Shown here: positions 24,288-35,673 of the stretch, one piece after another
How positions within the stretch are numbered: position 1 is the stretch's first letter
Layout of the letters: each line of letters starts with the position of its first letter
Origin: Furcasterigmium furcatum
Lineage: Eukaryota; Ascomycota; Sordariomycetes; Glomerellales; Plectosphaerellaceae
Direction of reading: 5' to 3'
NCBI GenBank assembly: GCA_001599815.1
Contig: BCIA01000004.1
Coordinates: forward strand, 994,862 to 1,058,861
DNA length: 64,000 bases
Translations under genes and position numbers: made by a program
Notes under the pieces: generated by a model
The model's database searches: none
What the model was told of the DNA's origin: nothing
The model's input: only the letters and a program-made list of their open reading frames with translations

Positions 24288-25057
24288 TTACATCTTGGAC
24301 TTGAGCTCCTCGAACAGAGCCTTGAGCTTGTCCATGTCGGTCTGCTGCTGGGGCCAGCCGACGCCGAGACCTTCCGTCTCGTTGGGCTTGGGGATCTGAG
24401 AGAGGTTGTTAGTATGCAGGGGGCCGAAAGGCCGGGTGTACACGGGGAAATACCATGTGGAAGTGGACCTAATAAGTGGTGTAAGCTCGAGGTTACCGGA
24501 AAGGGGGGAGCGGACGGCGAGGGGGTTACCCCGTGGGGGAGAGGGCGCGGGGGGACTCACGTGCTGGACGACCTGGTGGGCGGTTGGACCGTTGTTCTGG
24601 AGGATGTTGTACTCGGTGGCGCCGGTGGCGGCCACGAGCTTCTTGACAACGGGCTGCGGGAGGAGGAGGTTAGTCGGGGGTGAATCGGGGTAGCGGGGGT
24701 GACTGGATCGGCATACCAGGATCTCGGAGAGGTGGTCGTCGGGGATGTCGAGGACCTTTTCGCCGTGGTACTTGGGGATCACAAGCTGCGAAGCGCGAGG
24801 TGGTCAGTCGTGGGCGTCCATCGGGTGCGCGGGGGCCGAGGATGTGTGCGCACAGCGTGGCCACGGCTCAGGGGGTTGATGTCGAGGAAGGCCAGGGTCT
24901 TGTCGCTCTCGAAGAGCTTGAAGCAGGGGATTTCTCCTGGGATTGGCGAAGAAGAGGGCGAGTGTTAGCCGGTTGTCTATCCGTCTGCCACCTCCGCCCG
25001 ATGGGAGATACCCTTGATGATCCTGCAGAAGAGGCAGGAGGCGAGGCTGTTGCTCAT
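24288..25057 (-). CDS. HIT-family nucleotide hydrolase (HNT1/HINT type)
   Basis: Six exons (25057-25012, 24936-24854, 24785-24717, 24653-24561, 24468-24454, 24395-24288) give 137 residues, the usual HINT length. The family hydrolyses nucleotide conjugates such as AMP-lysine. Visible motifs are CLFCRIIKGEIPCFK at the N-terminus, LAFLDINPLSRGHALVIPK, and the histidine triad H97-V-H99-F-H101-M. The fifth exon is only 15 nt and encodes VHFHM, including the catalytic His99. Its flanking introns are 92 nt (GTGAGT...TTAG) and 58 nt (GTATTT...CTCAG). The fold would be lost without it, which supports the exon. It is divergent from MOG1, sharing a 477-bp upstream region. Confidence 0.9.
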
Positions 25058-25534
25058 CGTGGCGGTGTTGGAGGGGGTAGCCGATTGAGTGGGGATTTGC
25101 CTGGGTGGGTAAGTGGTTGGGCCCTGAACCGAGGTGAAGAGGAAGATGAGAGATCCGACTTGATCTGTGAAGCTGAATTGAATGAAGCTCTCCTTCAAGT
25201 GGTGTTTGTGTTAGGTGAGCAGTTCCAATGGCGGGGAAAGCTCGGGGCACCTGGCGTTGCCTGACGTCAGCCCGACAGGGCGGCACTGGGCGAATCAGGG
25301 TCCGTCCCATGCTCCGGTGCCCCTCGTCTGGGTGATGCTTCTTCCCTGAGGCTGTGCCTAACGACAACCTCCTCCAACAAGGATTCCGTCAGCCGTACCA
25401 CAGTCAAATCCAAGCCATATCTGCCCGGTTCTAGCGCCTACTCAGACAACCTCTTCGAAGACACTCCAGTCTTCATCCCGAACCGAACCCCCCATCGATC
25501 TCTCGAAAAAGTCCATCGCAGAAACTACCCCGCC
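25058..25534. other. shared upstream region of HIT gene and MOG1
   Basis: A 477-bp divergent intergenic stretch that must hold both promoters. No other feature seen. Confidence 0.6.
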
Positions 25535-26190
25535 ATGACGCGTTTCAAGAGCACTCCCCTCTACGGCGGCGCCATCATCAGCGACCTTCCCGAACAGTTC
25601 GCCGACGTCAGGTACGGCTCTCCCCATGGCTCTCTGGGAGATTCCCGCGAGAGAGCGCCCGCCCGCTAACACGCTCTAGCAAAATCCGCCAGGTCCCCGA
25701 CAACCAGGAGGTCTACATCGACGAGGACGGCTTCACCAGCATCATCTTCGACATCACCGAGCGAGTCGGCCCCGCGGGCACCGGGCCCGAGATCGACGGC
25801 CGCGCCCTGACGACGCACCTCGAAGAGCTCGTCGGCAACGACGTCGACAGCGTCAAAGTCTGGAACACCACGCAGACCGTCTTCTCGCGGCTAGGAGAGG
25901 ACACGCCCGCCTACACACTGATCGCGACCCAGACCCCGCGCACCTCCTCCGACCGCACGTCCTCCCCTGACTTCACCGCCATCATCCTCACCCTCCTCCG
26001 CCTCGAGCGCGACTCGACCGACATCCTCGTCACCATCAACGTGCCCCACATCAAGGGCGAGTACAACGAGGAGGACGTCGACCTCGAGCTCGGCAAGCAA
26101 GGAAAGCTCATCGGCGACGCCGTCGACTACGCCGCGCGCATCTGGGAGAGCTTCAAGGTCAAGGACTGGTCGTTGTTCGGGGAGGTCTAG
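25535..26190 (+). CDS. MOG1: Ran-binding protein Mog1
   Basis: Two exons (25535-25611 and 25680-26190) give 195 residues; the 68-nt intron has GTACGG and branch GCTAAC. Mog1 binds Ran GTPase, releases its nucleotide and supports nuclear protein import. The family signature is clear: LYGGAIISDLPEQFADVS near the N-terminus, split by the intron at the Ser codon, then IRQVPDNQEVYIDEDGFTS. The C-terminus reads DYAARIWESFKVKDW. The length matches fungal Mog1. Confidence 0.93.
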
Positions 26191-27919
26191 GGGTGATGTT
26201 TCTGCTGGGAGGAAAACTAAGCGTGCAAAATGGACGGCAACAGGCGCGAGGAGGCATAGGAATATGATATAGCAGGCCGGTGGCTTGGGTTCACGAAGTG
26301 ATGACCTTTGATTAATACCCGATTTTCTTTTCTCTTCTCGAGTAAAGCCTGTGATCTCTGGGTTTTTGATCAGGCTGTGCTGCTCAGAAGATGTATTCGA
26401 AGTACAGTGATGGATGTCGGGATTTCGTTGCGGGACGGGAACCCGAGAGTGACTAATGGCAGATGAATGTACTGGCACTGCGAAGAGAAAGGCTCTCCAC
26501 CTACCCGGGGAGAGCGACAGGTTGGCCGGGGTCAACGAGCGGACGACTGCCCGACCCCGTCACCACAGCATCCGGATTCGCCAGGACATAGGTACATACG
26601 TCCGGCGAATCCCAGCTACTTGGCGTCGCTGCGGCATGGGCAAAATGATAATTACTACATGTGGACGCCAAGTGTCGTTTGACCTGTCTGTATTATCTGA
26701 AGGTGGTTCCACGAATACTTATGTCTCTCAAGTCCTCCACCGTACCGATCGTTGTCACTACTTTCTGTTTTTGATACCACGTAAATTGTCTTCATATCCA
26801 TCACAGAAGCAGAGTCCGTCCAGTATTACGCTACGACGAATAGGCAGATCTATGTTATGCATTTTCTGAACACATTAGGAGGTACCTTGAAGTTCTTGAC
26901 AGCCTCCGGCGCGGGACCTCAATAACCATGACAGAGGCGGGACACGGGATGGGCACAATGCACCTTCGCAGCACAGACTTCCACTGCGTGGTGGGCCTGT
27001 TGAACCAGTTCATTGGAAGTACCTACAGACAATAAATGCACTCACCCATGCAAGGCGGGCATCTCCAGCTGCAGCCTCTTCGCACGCCATACTGTACGAG
27101 TTGGCAGTGCAGCGAACCTGCGTCGACGGCTCACCTGAAAATCCACAGGATGTGAAGGCCAACAAACAGCCCCAGCTCGTTCCTTCTCGTCCCTTCCTTC
27201 TCCAAGCACCTAGGTATGTACTATCCTGGCAGGTGGATCGAGACTGTGCGTGCCTGATAGGGCCGCGGATCTCACCAGTGTCAGGGTCAAGGGGGGTTCG
27301 GTCCGTGCTTCGCAGGAATGTGACGATTAGGCTGTACTCACGCATGCAGATGAGTTGTGAGGGGCTCCATCGGGAAAAGCCCGGGCCGTCTGCCAGGTTA
27401 TGGAGCTGGCTGAGGTGCGTTCGACTTGTTGGCCGTGGCGAGGCAACAGGGAGCACTGGCACAGGACGGTGAAGGAAGGCGACTCTTGCCTGCAGTGGCA
27501 TGCATATAAGTACGCTGTACGGAGTAGATAATTGGGCTACCATCCCTGTGCCTGTGCCCGGGACTAGCCTAGCGTCTCCGCCGGATCCAAGCTGTCGGGT
27601 CCAAGTTCTAGGGAGTGCAACCCCTCACCCTCTCGGGTCCCCTTGCTCTCTAGTGTCCCCTCGCCCTCCCCTTTATCTTCCTGGCCAGTCGATGATACCT
27701 GTATTATAGTAGCTATTAGGCTCCGCCAGTATATACGTAGGAATAATAAGATCATCACCCAAATTGTACATCGCACCACATTTCGAGCCAACACACATCA
27801 GGTGACAACTCGAACATGAACCGATGCGGGAAAGGAACGCGATATGTTCGGCAAGTAAAGTGTGTATTGGGCGTCTCGAGAACTCTGCTCGCCGTGCCGG
27901 AAGGACTCGACCAACTCCT
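26191..27919. other. gene-free 1.7 kb
   Basis: Lies between MOG1 and the leftward secreted-protein gene. Frames up to 177 codons (27010-27543 minus) have no recognisable domain and no signal peptide. I saw no RNA gene or repeat. Confidence 0.5.
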
Positions 27920-28776
27920 CTAGACACGCTGGGGCGTATAAACGACCTCGAAATTAACCCACTTGTCGCCGCCGCTCGAAAAGCAGACCCCCCCTCCATA
28001 CATTTGCATTCGCCTGACGGTTTGCCCCCCCTGAGAATAGCTCTTTGTGAAGTGTTCGAGGCCGTACTGGACTTGATAGCGAATATCGTCGGTTCCGACC
28101 ACCACATAATTTGAGTCAAGTGAGTAGACGGTGAATCGGGCATTTCCTCCAGCACCATTCGAGCCCCCGATAAGCAGAGTTCGACCCCTTCTGCGTTCGG
28201 CGGCATCGGATATGCTGAACAGACCAAAATGGCCAGGGTTGCGGGTCGCCCACGAGACCATCGCATGCGACCCTCCCGTGGTTGGAGACGATGGCGTGGT
28301 GTGGTCATACCAGGTTCTGGATAGGCACTGGTCGGTATATTGTTTGTCGTCGGGGGTACGTCCGTACCCGGCCTGGCCGGCGCTGCTGACCTCTCTAGCA
28401 CTTTGGCGCTTGGCTAGGTTGCCGCTGTCGACGGGGAGAGTGTCTCTGCGGACCCAGATGGTGTAGTCATCTCCATCAGCGCGCTTGATCAGAGTGTGCT
28501 TCACCACTATGCGGTAGCATCAGTATGAGTCCGGCCGACCCAAAGGAAATCAGTACGACAGATAGAGGACATACTCTCGGTGGTATTCACTCCGTGAAGG
28601 TCAGCCAATTCCAAGTCTCGAGCGCTGAGAGTGGTCTCGCGCTCGAAGAGGACGTGCTCGAGCACCCCAGCTTCAAAGTCTTCCTGTGTTGGTGCTCTTT
28701 CCTCCACGGTCGTCGGCAGAGCCGCGGCCAGACCGACCGCGGCCTGGAAGGCGAGGATGAGGGTAGGTAGGAGCAT
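27920..28776 (-). CDS. small secreted protein of unknown function
   Basis: Two exons (28776-28575 and 28506-27920) give 262 residues. The 68-nt intron (GTATGT...GCATAG) joins frames precisely. The N-terminus is a signal peptide (MLLPTLILAFQAAVGLAAA). About 85 acidic residues follow, up to dibasic Lys-Arg sites after LIKR and LAKR that look like Kex2 cleavage sites. The last 150 residues, rich in Gly, Tyr and Ser with only two Cys (DQCLSR and GGVCFS), form the likely mature domain. I do not recognise the family. It could be an effector-like or wall-associated secreted protein, but no motif shows this. A 39-bp tandem repeat lies just upstream. Confidence 0.75.
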
Positions 28777-29397
28777 GTTTCAGGGACGGGGGTGTACTTG
28801 ACGAGGTGGCCGAGAGAATCGGACGAGAGAGGTGATTTTTCGAGGTGGCCGAGAGAGCGGGAAAAGAGGGGGGACTTGTCGAGGAGGCCAGTATTTATAC
28901 TTGATGAGACCGTCTTTACTCCTAACACCCGCACAGAGGACTGGACCGGACCCCCTCATCGTCTTTCACCACAACGATCACGTTTGGGGGCCATTGGCTT
29001 AGTAGGTATGTGGCTGTTGGTCCTCGTGCAGAAGGGTTGGGCTCTCGAGCCTTGGCTGCAGTGATTTATGCGAGGTTGTCAGATATGTTGGAGCTGGGAG
29101 GTTGAATCTCGAATGGTTTGCAGCACAGCTGCAGTGACCTGCAGGTGCTTATGGACCGTTGGTGGAGGAAACCAGTGTCGGTGTAGACTAACAAGGAAGC
29201 TCGTCGTGTCCTGAGGGTTGAGACGTGGGCTGCTGGACCCATTGTGTGTTGGTGTGGTATCCATGAGGTGTCCAAATAAACATATCTCCTTGAAGTCTAA
29301 AAGGCATCCAAAAGTAGCCTCAGCAAAACATAACTTGGGCGGAAAAGTAATCCTTAAAGGCGTGGTAACATATCGTCGATATGAATTTATCTAGATT
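28777..29397. other. upstream region of the secreted-protein gene
   Basis: About 620 bp holding the promoter of the secreted protein (with the 39-bp repeat) and the 3' flank of the F-box gene. AT-rich from about 29270 to 29400. No gene supported. Confidence 0.55.
28803..28890. repeat. 39-bp tandem repeat, 2.3 imperfect copies
   Basis: Units begin at 28803, 28842 and 28881, exactly 39 bp apart. Each opens with GAGGTGGCCGAGAGA or GAGGAGGCC. The second half varies (ACGAGAGAGGTG against GAAAAGAGGGGGG). It begins 27 bp upstream of the ATG of the leftward secreted-protein gene, so it lies in its promoter or leader. A non-ATG minus-strand frame shows the period as 13 residues. Confidence 0.8.
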
Positions 29398-30852
29398 TTA
29401 CCTTGAGCCATCAGATGTCATTCCTCCCTCTAATCCAACTCGCGCCTGTGCCTCAACATCATACAAGTCATCGGAACTTCTCTCCAAGAGGCCGATCCTT
29501 TCATCCTGGGGTTCATCCGAAGCGCGAAGAGTGTCAGAATGGCCACCTGGACCACCATAGTAACCATGGCCTGAGAACAGAAGCTGGTGTACTTCTTTGC
29601 CACGAATGCGCTCGTCAAGGAGTCGACGTCGGCGTGACACACAGAGAGAGGAATAGTCGGCGCAGAGCTCATCCCAGGCCTGCCTCATCGGTGTGCGGGA
29701 CTTCTTGTAAACACCAGACTTCCAGTACCCTCGCCCGTCTACCAATGCGATGAAGCACAACAGCATGGGATGCAACAGCCGTCGCCAGTGTGGGACTGCG
29801 AATAGATGGACTTTGTGAGGGTTGTAACCACTCAAGACGGCTGCCAGTCCAATCACTGTACATATTCGACAGAAGCTGGGACAGACACGCCAGGTCAGCA
29901 ATCACTCTTGCCCGGGACGTAGTTATATCCGACTGAGGAGACTCACATTGACAGTAGCAGGACGCTCAACGTTGCTTGCAGCCACGGCTTCAGCGGCATT
30001 TCCCCCGAGGCCAGGATCGCATGGGCCGGAAGAGCAAGCAGGGCGATGTTTAATGTGGCGAGCAGCCCGTGGCATATTATCCATAGGAAGATTCTCTTCG
30101 GGGCGCGTGGCCATTTCAGGACACAAAGCAGAACGATTTCCGCTATTGTCAGGAACAGAACCACCTGGAGAGCAGTCAGCCTGATGCTCAGACGCCGCAG
30201 CGCATCGCCGAGCACATACCAAAGCGGGAATCAACACCTCAGAGCTCCAGAAGAACCCGGTGCCGAAAGGATCGATGGCCGCGCCCACGCTCATCACACA
30301 TGCCGCCAGCGGTAGGATTAACCGCAGGAACTTTACAGCCACGAACGCACACTCGACCACAAGGCCCTTCCGGCGGCACTCGCAGTGTTCCCTCCCGTTG
30401 GCATTGAAGACGGCCCATCCGCACCAGTGGCACACCCACAGCGTCTTCCAGTCCTCGCGCTGCGTGATCAGCGCCGATCCCGGGGCGAGGACGCCAGCGT
30501 GCGCGGCGCAGACGATGCACCACATCTGCGGCAGGTCGAGCGGGTGCGGTCTCGAGCCATAGCCGCGGGTGATGAGGTCTTTTGCGCGGTAGACGACGCG
30601 GAGGCGGGTGGCGTCCCAGTAGCCGCACTTGCTGCAGGTGAAGCGGTCCGGTTTGCTGGCGTTTGCTTCGATTAACTCGGGCGTCATCCCGTAGCGGAAG
30701 ACGCGGCTGGTGCAGCGCAGGGCGCGGAGGTCACGGAAGCCGAGGTCCTTAGAGATTGTGGTGAAGAGCTCCCATGGGAGGGTGTCGAGGCTGGTCTTGA
30801 CGCTGGATGGCGGCTGGTCTGAGGGTGTCATCATGACGCTCGGCTCTTCCAT
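29398..30852 (-). CDS. F-box protein with cysteine pairs and multiple membrane segments
   Basis: Three exons (30852-30220, 30164-29947, 29875-29398) give 442 residues; introns are 55 and 71 nt. An F-box begins at about residue 22 (LDTLPWELFTTISKDLGFRDLRALRCTSRVF). Three CxxC pairs follow (CSKC, CIVC, CHWC), a possible zinc-binding module. The second half has about five hydrophobic segments, such as FLRLILPLAACVMSVGAAI, VVLFLTIAEIVLLCVL, IFLWIICHGLLATLNIALLA and ATLSVLLLSIFCRI. The C-terminal tail is charged. An F-box suggests SCF ubiquitin ligase recruitment at a membrane, but the substrate is unknown. I do not recognise an orthologue. Confidence 0.8.
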
Positions 30853-31984
30853 CCTGAAGTGTTGTTACTTTAGTATATATCCCCTATTGTGTGAAGCCGT
30901 CACAGGTCTTGGGCCAGGCGCCTTCTCCATCTTATACTATCATGCTTCGATCCTACCAGACCACGGTCGCCCGATATAGAGACATTCGTCGGCTGTGTTG
31001 TGCCCCTGCGTGTATTCAGGGACTTTAGCACTGCGGAGCATCAGCACCAAGGCTTCCGCGCCTCGCCGTGATCTTTGGTCCCCTGCAATCAGGCAGCGCC
31101 CCATCGCTCCGCCACTGGGAGGAGCCGGGCCCTTGGACAGGTATTGGGACTAAGACAACTGGTTTAATGAATGAGGTATCGTGCCATAGGTGACAAGCAA
31201 GCCGCCTTGAGTCGAAGATCTCTCTCGTCAATTCGGTTCTGTTTGCATTGCGTGGCTCAGAGCATGGAATTCGAGATGGCTCGGGAGGTGTCATCATTCA
31301 AGTTCTATGGATCAGGCCATTCTAAAGAGGAATCCGTTTCGTGGAACTTGTGTGTCATTTCTGTGCAAGATGAAGGATGATTAGAAGACGAGTTGTCTCG
31401 AGAAGTGACCTCGCTGAAGGAAATATGACTTTATGGGGGATTCAGAGCCACCCACACACTTCACAAGAGAAGAGGTCTGGTCTAGGGCCCTGCAGTAGCA
31501 AAAAGCAAAACTAAAAGGCAAAAGTGTTCCCCCGCGATCTCCGAGTCTTTGTTTTGCTCGAAAATCGGGGGTAGTCACTGTAACCATGGGATTCGAACCC
31601 ACACCGGTCCCGCGCCGTGAGAGCTCAGTTGGGCTACTAATCTGAGATTTTTACCCCTTGGCCACCGGCGCCGGACCCCTATACCAGATGACGGAAAACC
31701 CAGGGTTCTATGGGTTGGTACCTGGGGCGTTGGTTGCCATGGCTTCAGCAGGTTGGAGCTCTCACCTCGGTCAGTGTCGGTCAGGCTGCAGCCCGCCCCT
31801 CGTTGAATTTTACCCCACACTGATTTGGCGGCTCACCGTGGCACTGCGGCACCGCGTCGAAAGTCAACAAAGCTGCCCGACACCACCTCATCGATCGACT
31901 GTCCCATTTTCTCGCCCATACACACCGGATTCATTGCCGCAAACCACCTCTCAGTCAAGCCACAGCTTCCGTGGCCTGCACATC
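30853..31984. other. intergenic between F-box gene and DAM1
   Basis: A 1.1-kb divergent stretch. It contains the tRNA-like relic at 31580-31672, which is annotated separately. No protein gene supported. Confidence 0.55.
31580..31672 (-). pseudogene. tRNA-like sequence, probable tRNA-Leu pseudogene
   Basis: On the minus strand there is an A box (TGGCCAAGGGG, 31664-31654) and a perfect B box (GGTTCGAATCC, 31599-31589). The T-arm is GTGGG-TTCGAAT-CCCAT. A T-run of four follows at 31564-31561, as for a Pol III terminator. The middle reads CTCAG-ATTAG...CTGAG, like the anticodon arm of a Leu(UAG) tRNA with a short insertion. However, the 5' seven bases (GCGCCGG) do not pair with the 3' strand (GGTTACA), so no acceptor stem forms. 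I therefore call it a relic rather than a working tRNA. The ends are approximate. Confidence 0.45.
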
Positions 31985-32763
31985 ATGTCAGAACAACGCG
32001 CCCGCTCGACCTCCCGGTCGCGAACATCACGTCCGACGACCCCCCTCCGCCCCTCGTCTCGATCATCCTTCCGCGAATCCGCAGCACGAGCAAGCGGCGG
32101 CGGCGCTGGCCCCGCCGGCCCGGAAGCGTTCCCCCTCAATGTCTTCGAGCCGGCGTTTGCAGAGCTGTCCGACGCCATGGCCGACCTCGAGGCCAACATG
32201 ATGCACTTCCAGCTGATGCACGAGAGCTTATCGAGGTTCAGCGAGAGCTTCGCGAGCTTCCTCTACGGCCTGAACATGAACGCCTTCTGCGTCGACTTCC
32301 CCGAGGCCCCCATCCCGGAGTCTTTCCGGCGGGCGAAGGAGATGGAGGGACAACAGGGTTGGTCACACGACAGGCACTTGGGTTGGCTTATTGACGCTGA
32401 CCCGGATTCACAGAGAGCGCTGGCGAGCCCGAGAAGGTGGGCAGAGAGGATTTGGACGGCGAGACGACGTTCATGTATGTATTGAGTCCCGTGTCTCAGG
32501 GGAACACCCGGACTTTCTGGGAGGCTTGCTCGCTGACACTGCCCAGGACTACGGATGTTTCCTTCGTCGACAACCCGACCGCCTCGTCCAGGCCAACTCC
32601 GAGAGGCAGAGCTGCAGCGCCACCGGCATCCAAGGTGCCCGCGCCCGCCTCCCGAGGAGGCACTTCTACAAGGGGAGCTGGTCGCGGCCGACGGGCTGCG
32701 TCCAGTACGCAACGGGGTCGGTCGAGCGGTTTGGCGAGGCCGAGAGGTCGGGGAGTGCGGTGA
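31985..32763 (+). CDS. DAM1: DASH complex subunit Dam1
   Basis: Exons 31985-32357, 32414-32474 and 32547-32763 give 216 residues. The first intron has a weak donor (GTTGGT), the second a canonical GTATGT. Dam1 is part of the kinetochore ring that couples chromosomes to spindle microtubules. The family core is clear: FPLNVFEPAFAELSDAMADL, then MHFQLMHESLSRFSESFASF, then LYGLNMNAFCVDFPEAP. After the second intron comes MTTDVSFVDNP. The N-terminus is Ser/Arg-rich and the C-terminal 60 residues are Arg/Gly/Pro-rich and basic, fitting microtubule contact. It is convergent with BUD20, with 178 bp between stops. Confidence 0.92.
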
Positions 32764-32941
32764 GGTGTCGGCGTGGAGGACTTTTGTTTCACCCTTACAC
32801 CCCCAGATGGGAAGAGATCTCAGGGTCGCTGCGGGTGGAATGGACATTATCGTGTTGCAGACTGACTCCGTCTGCTCATGGGGGTATCTCATAACTCATG
32901 CCGGATGGCCCACAAGCTGGACCGACCGATACCACGGGACC

Positions 32942-33408
32942 TCACGTCGCCATCTCAACCTCCGCGTCGGCGGCCAGCTCGACCCTCTTGCCGTTGTCTG
33001 TCCGCAGGCCCACGGCGGCCTCGGCCACCTTCTGTGTGTAGGGTTCTTCGCGGAGCTCCTTGACCCTGGAGCGACAGTATTGTCAGCGATGGTCCAGAAA
33101 CGGGAGGGGTGGCAGCAGCCGAAGCGAGGCTCTCTCAACATGATAAAATGGCAGAATAATGCGATGACAATGACATACCTGCGCTTGTGCGGCTTTCCCT
33201 TCAGATGCGAAGTCATGCTGTTCTCCGACTCGAAGTACTTGGCGCACTCGATGCAGTAGTGCTTTCCAAGGCCGGGCAGGTCCTCGGCGGCCTTCAGCTC
33301 CTGGAACTGCTTCAGGTGCTTCGGGGACTGGAGGTCGGCATGGATCTGGTCGAGGTCGCGGGTCTTCCGCCGGGTCTTGGTGATCGTGCGCTTAGCGAAG
33401 GCACCCAT
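32942..33408 (-). CDS. BUD20: C2H2 zinc-finger ribosome-export factor Bud20 (ZNF593)
   Basis: Two exons (33408-33179 and 33065-32942) give 117 residues; the 113-nt intron is the longest coding intron here. Bud20 travels with pre-60S ribosomes and helps their nuclear export. The family N-terminus (MGAFAKRTITKTRRKTRDLDQ) is followed by a C2H2 finger, YCIECAKYFESENSMTSHLKGKPHKRR, and a short tail EPYTQKVAEAAVGL. The length is typical. Confidence 0.95.
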
Positions 33409-35673
33409 TGTGCTTGTGGAAGTCGGATCTGATATGGGAGGGGTATATCGCGTTTCGTTTCGATCGACACAAGTCCGGATAATCGATAGAGTCCTCTTTG
33501 GTGAGTTGGGCGGTCAGTCTCTTGCGATGGATGGTGGTTGTCGAGGGGCGGAATTTTTTAGTGGAACCGTGGAAGTCGATAAGCTAATCGCAGCCATTGA
33601 AGATCGGCTGACCGCTTTCCCAATGAGGACTTATTCCAGAACAACAATCCCCAGACAGAAGGAAATCAACCCCGGTGCAGGTTGAGCCCCGGACATTCGA
33701 GATGACTTCTCGATATGGTACCGGCATATTGAGATGACCTCCTGTTTGCTTTCAGGCCTTCAAACAAGAGGTCAAGTCGATCTCTTTGAGATGTATCCAG
33801 GGGCTTTGTATATGGGAACATCATGTCCAGCAAACGCACATGCTTCGCTTCTGCGTCCGTATTTGGTAGATACTCTCAAGCTCCGTACCGGTATACACTT
33901 GGCGTAATCATCCCCAGGAAGCTCCTCTTGGCCGGAAAAGCTTGAGAAGCTGTTGATATCCGGTTCACCAAGAGGATTTTGTGATTACATAATCCATAGG
34001 GGCCGGCAACTTGGACATGGATCGTAGATGCCATCACCAGATGCCGCGCTTTCGCCGCGCCTTCGGACTTCAACATCCACCTCGAGAGAAATAAAACTTG
34101 GCGACTCATGAAGCGGGCCCTCCGACATGATCCAGGCCGGCAGACGGACCGTTTGGTAATTATTATGGGAACGAATACGGTACGAAGAATCTTTTTCCTC
34201 GTCCGGAAGGGCGATACCCCTGGCCAGCTCGGAGGACAGCTCGGCCATCTCGGCGCAGGCGGCGTTATCGCCTATCGCAGCCGCCCATCCGCCCGAGCCC
34301 AGCGCCGGAACAGCGAAGTTTGGGCCTCGTTTCCTCCGAGGCCAAGCCAGCGGTCAAGCTACCGTGGCCATTTTTTCTCGCTCGTGCAGCAGGAAAATGG
34401 AGCTGTGGTTCCAGCCCCCTTGCGCCGCACCTCGGACGAAGCTACGGAGAACGAACGTTGCGCTGGGAGGGAAGTCGGGTCCGCCGCTGGGCACCACAAG
34501 GAAAACGAGTCCCTGACAGTGAGCCGGCCGGGGCGAAGTTTGGAGGCCGCAGCCGACTGGAGCCGAGCCGGAGCTCGAACATGCGGCCGAGCCCAAAGGT
34601 CCAGGGCGCCCACGCGCACAGCGTCGCTAGCTATCCCGCGGCTTTATACAACTGCAAGGACCTAGCGGCCAGGGGGTGTGAAGATATGGAGGAATTATGC
34701 CGCAAACGTGTTCATTTCAGCAGCAGACAGGCCACCGGCGCTGGAGATTTTCGCTCGTCCGTTTCATCACATGGGTCGCAGGTATGGAGAATGCGGGATG
34801 ACTAGCGCATGTTGTCTGGTCAGCTCAGAGAGCTCCTCCACCGGCGCTGGACCTGCTGTTCAGGGAGGTGATTGTCGCAGGCAGCTCGGTGGTCTTCATC
34901 CTACAGGCTGCTGACCGAAAGGCCTGCCCAAAGGGTGTGGTGTTGGACCTGCAGCTTGTGTTGCTGCTCAGCGACGGAAGGGGATGCCGAGGATGATATG
35001 ACGTGAACCTGGCAACCCCCATGGGAATGTCGCGCGTCCTCTGTGTGTCCGGGAGACCGAGGGGTGAACCGTCCACCCCTGTCGCAATGACGGAGGGGCG
35101 GCTTGACCGTCAGGCTGCGTGGGAGAATGGAAGTTCCCCTCCACCGGTTTGCGGCAGGGGTGCAGCTGCTCGGGGACCGACTTGGGCGTTCTAGGGGCGC
35201 TCTGCGCTGAAGCAGCAGGCACAAGGCCAGCTGCTGCGGACGAGTGAAAATTAATAGCCTCGTGCTTATTGGCCCGTTGGCCCGCCGTCGCCATCGTCAT
35301 AGCCGAGGAGCGTCGCGGGCTCCACAAATTCTCTGGCCCTGTTTCTCCACCTCCACTTGCCTCTAGCCCCGGGCGCGGCAAGCACTGAGCTGGGCGGCGG
35401 GCCATCGCAGCCAGCCAGCCAGCCGGCGGCTTATGGTTTCTACACCTTCGGCTCTCCTCCAAAAAACCTCTCCTTCTATTTTCCCTCCCTCCTCATTCCT
35501 CCTCGTCCCTTCACCAACTCCTAAGATACCCAGAAGGCCAGGGCACTTCTTCCACTCCTCAAGAGGACTCATCGACGGCATCATCCTAACTGCCGCTCGT
35601 CTCAATTGACCCGAACAGCTGGTGCTGTCGTCACACTCCCCTCTCCTCTCTACTCACACAACCCGCCGCCATC
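33409..35673. other. intergenic 2.3 kb, BUD20 and ACO1 upstream regions
   Basis: Divergent region between BUD20 and aconitase. The 230 bp before ACO1 (35440-35670) are strongly pyrimidine-rich, as in highly expressed fungal genes. A CCAAT box on the minus strand lies at 35268-35272. A stretch at 33763-33785 matches 18 of 23 bases of the minisatellite unit found at 38.6 kb. Open frames near 34.1-34.8 kb overlap in all frames and show no domain. Confidence 0.55.

Noticed and set aside
31600..31660. A plus-strand tRNA at the same locus
   Set aside because: AGCTCAGTTGG resembles an A box on the plus strand, but no B box or T-arm follows it; the minus strand has both boxes.
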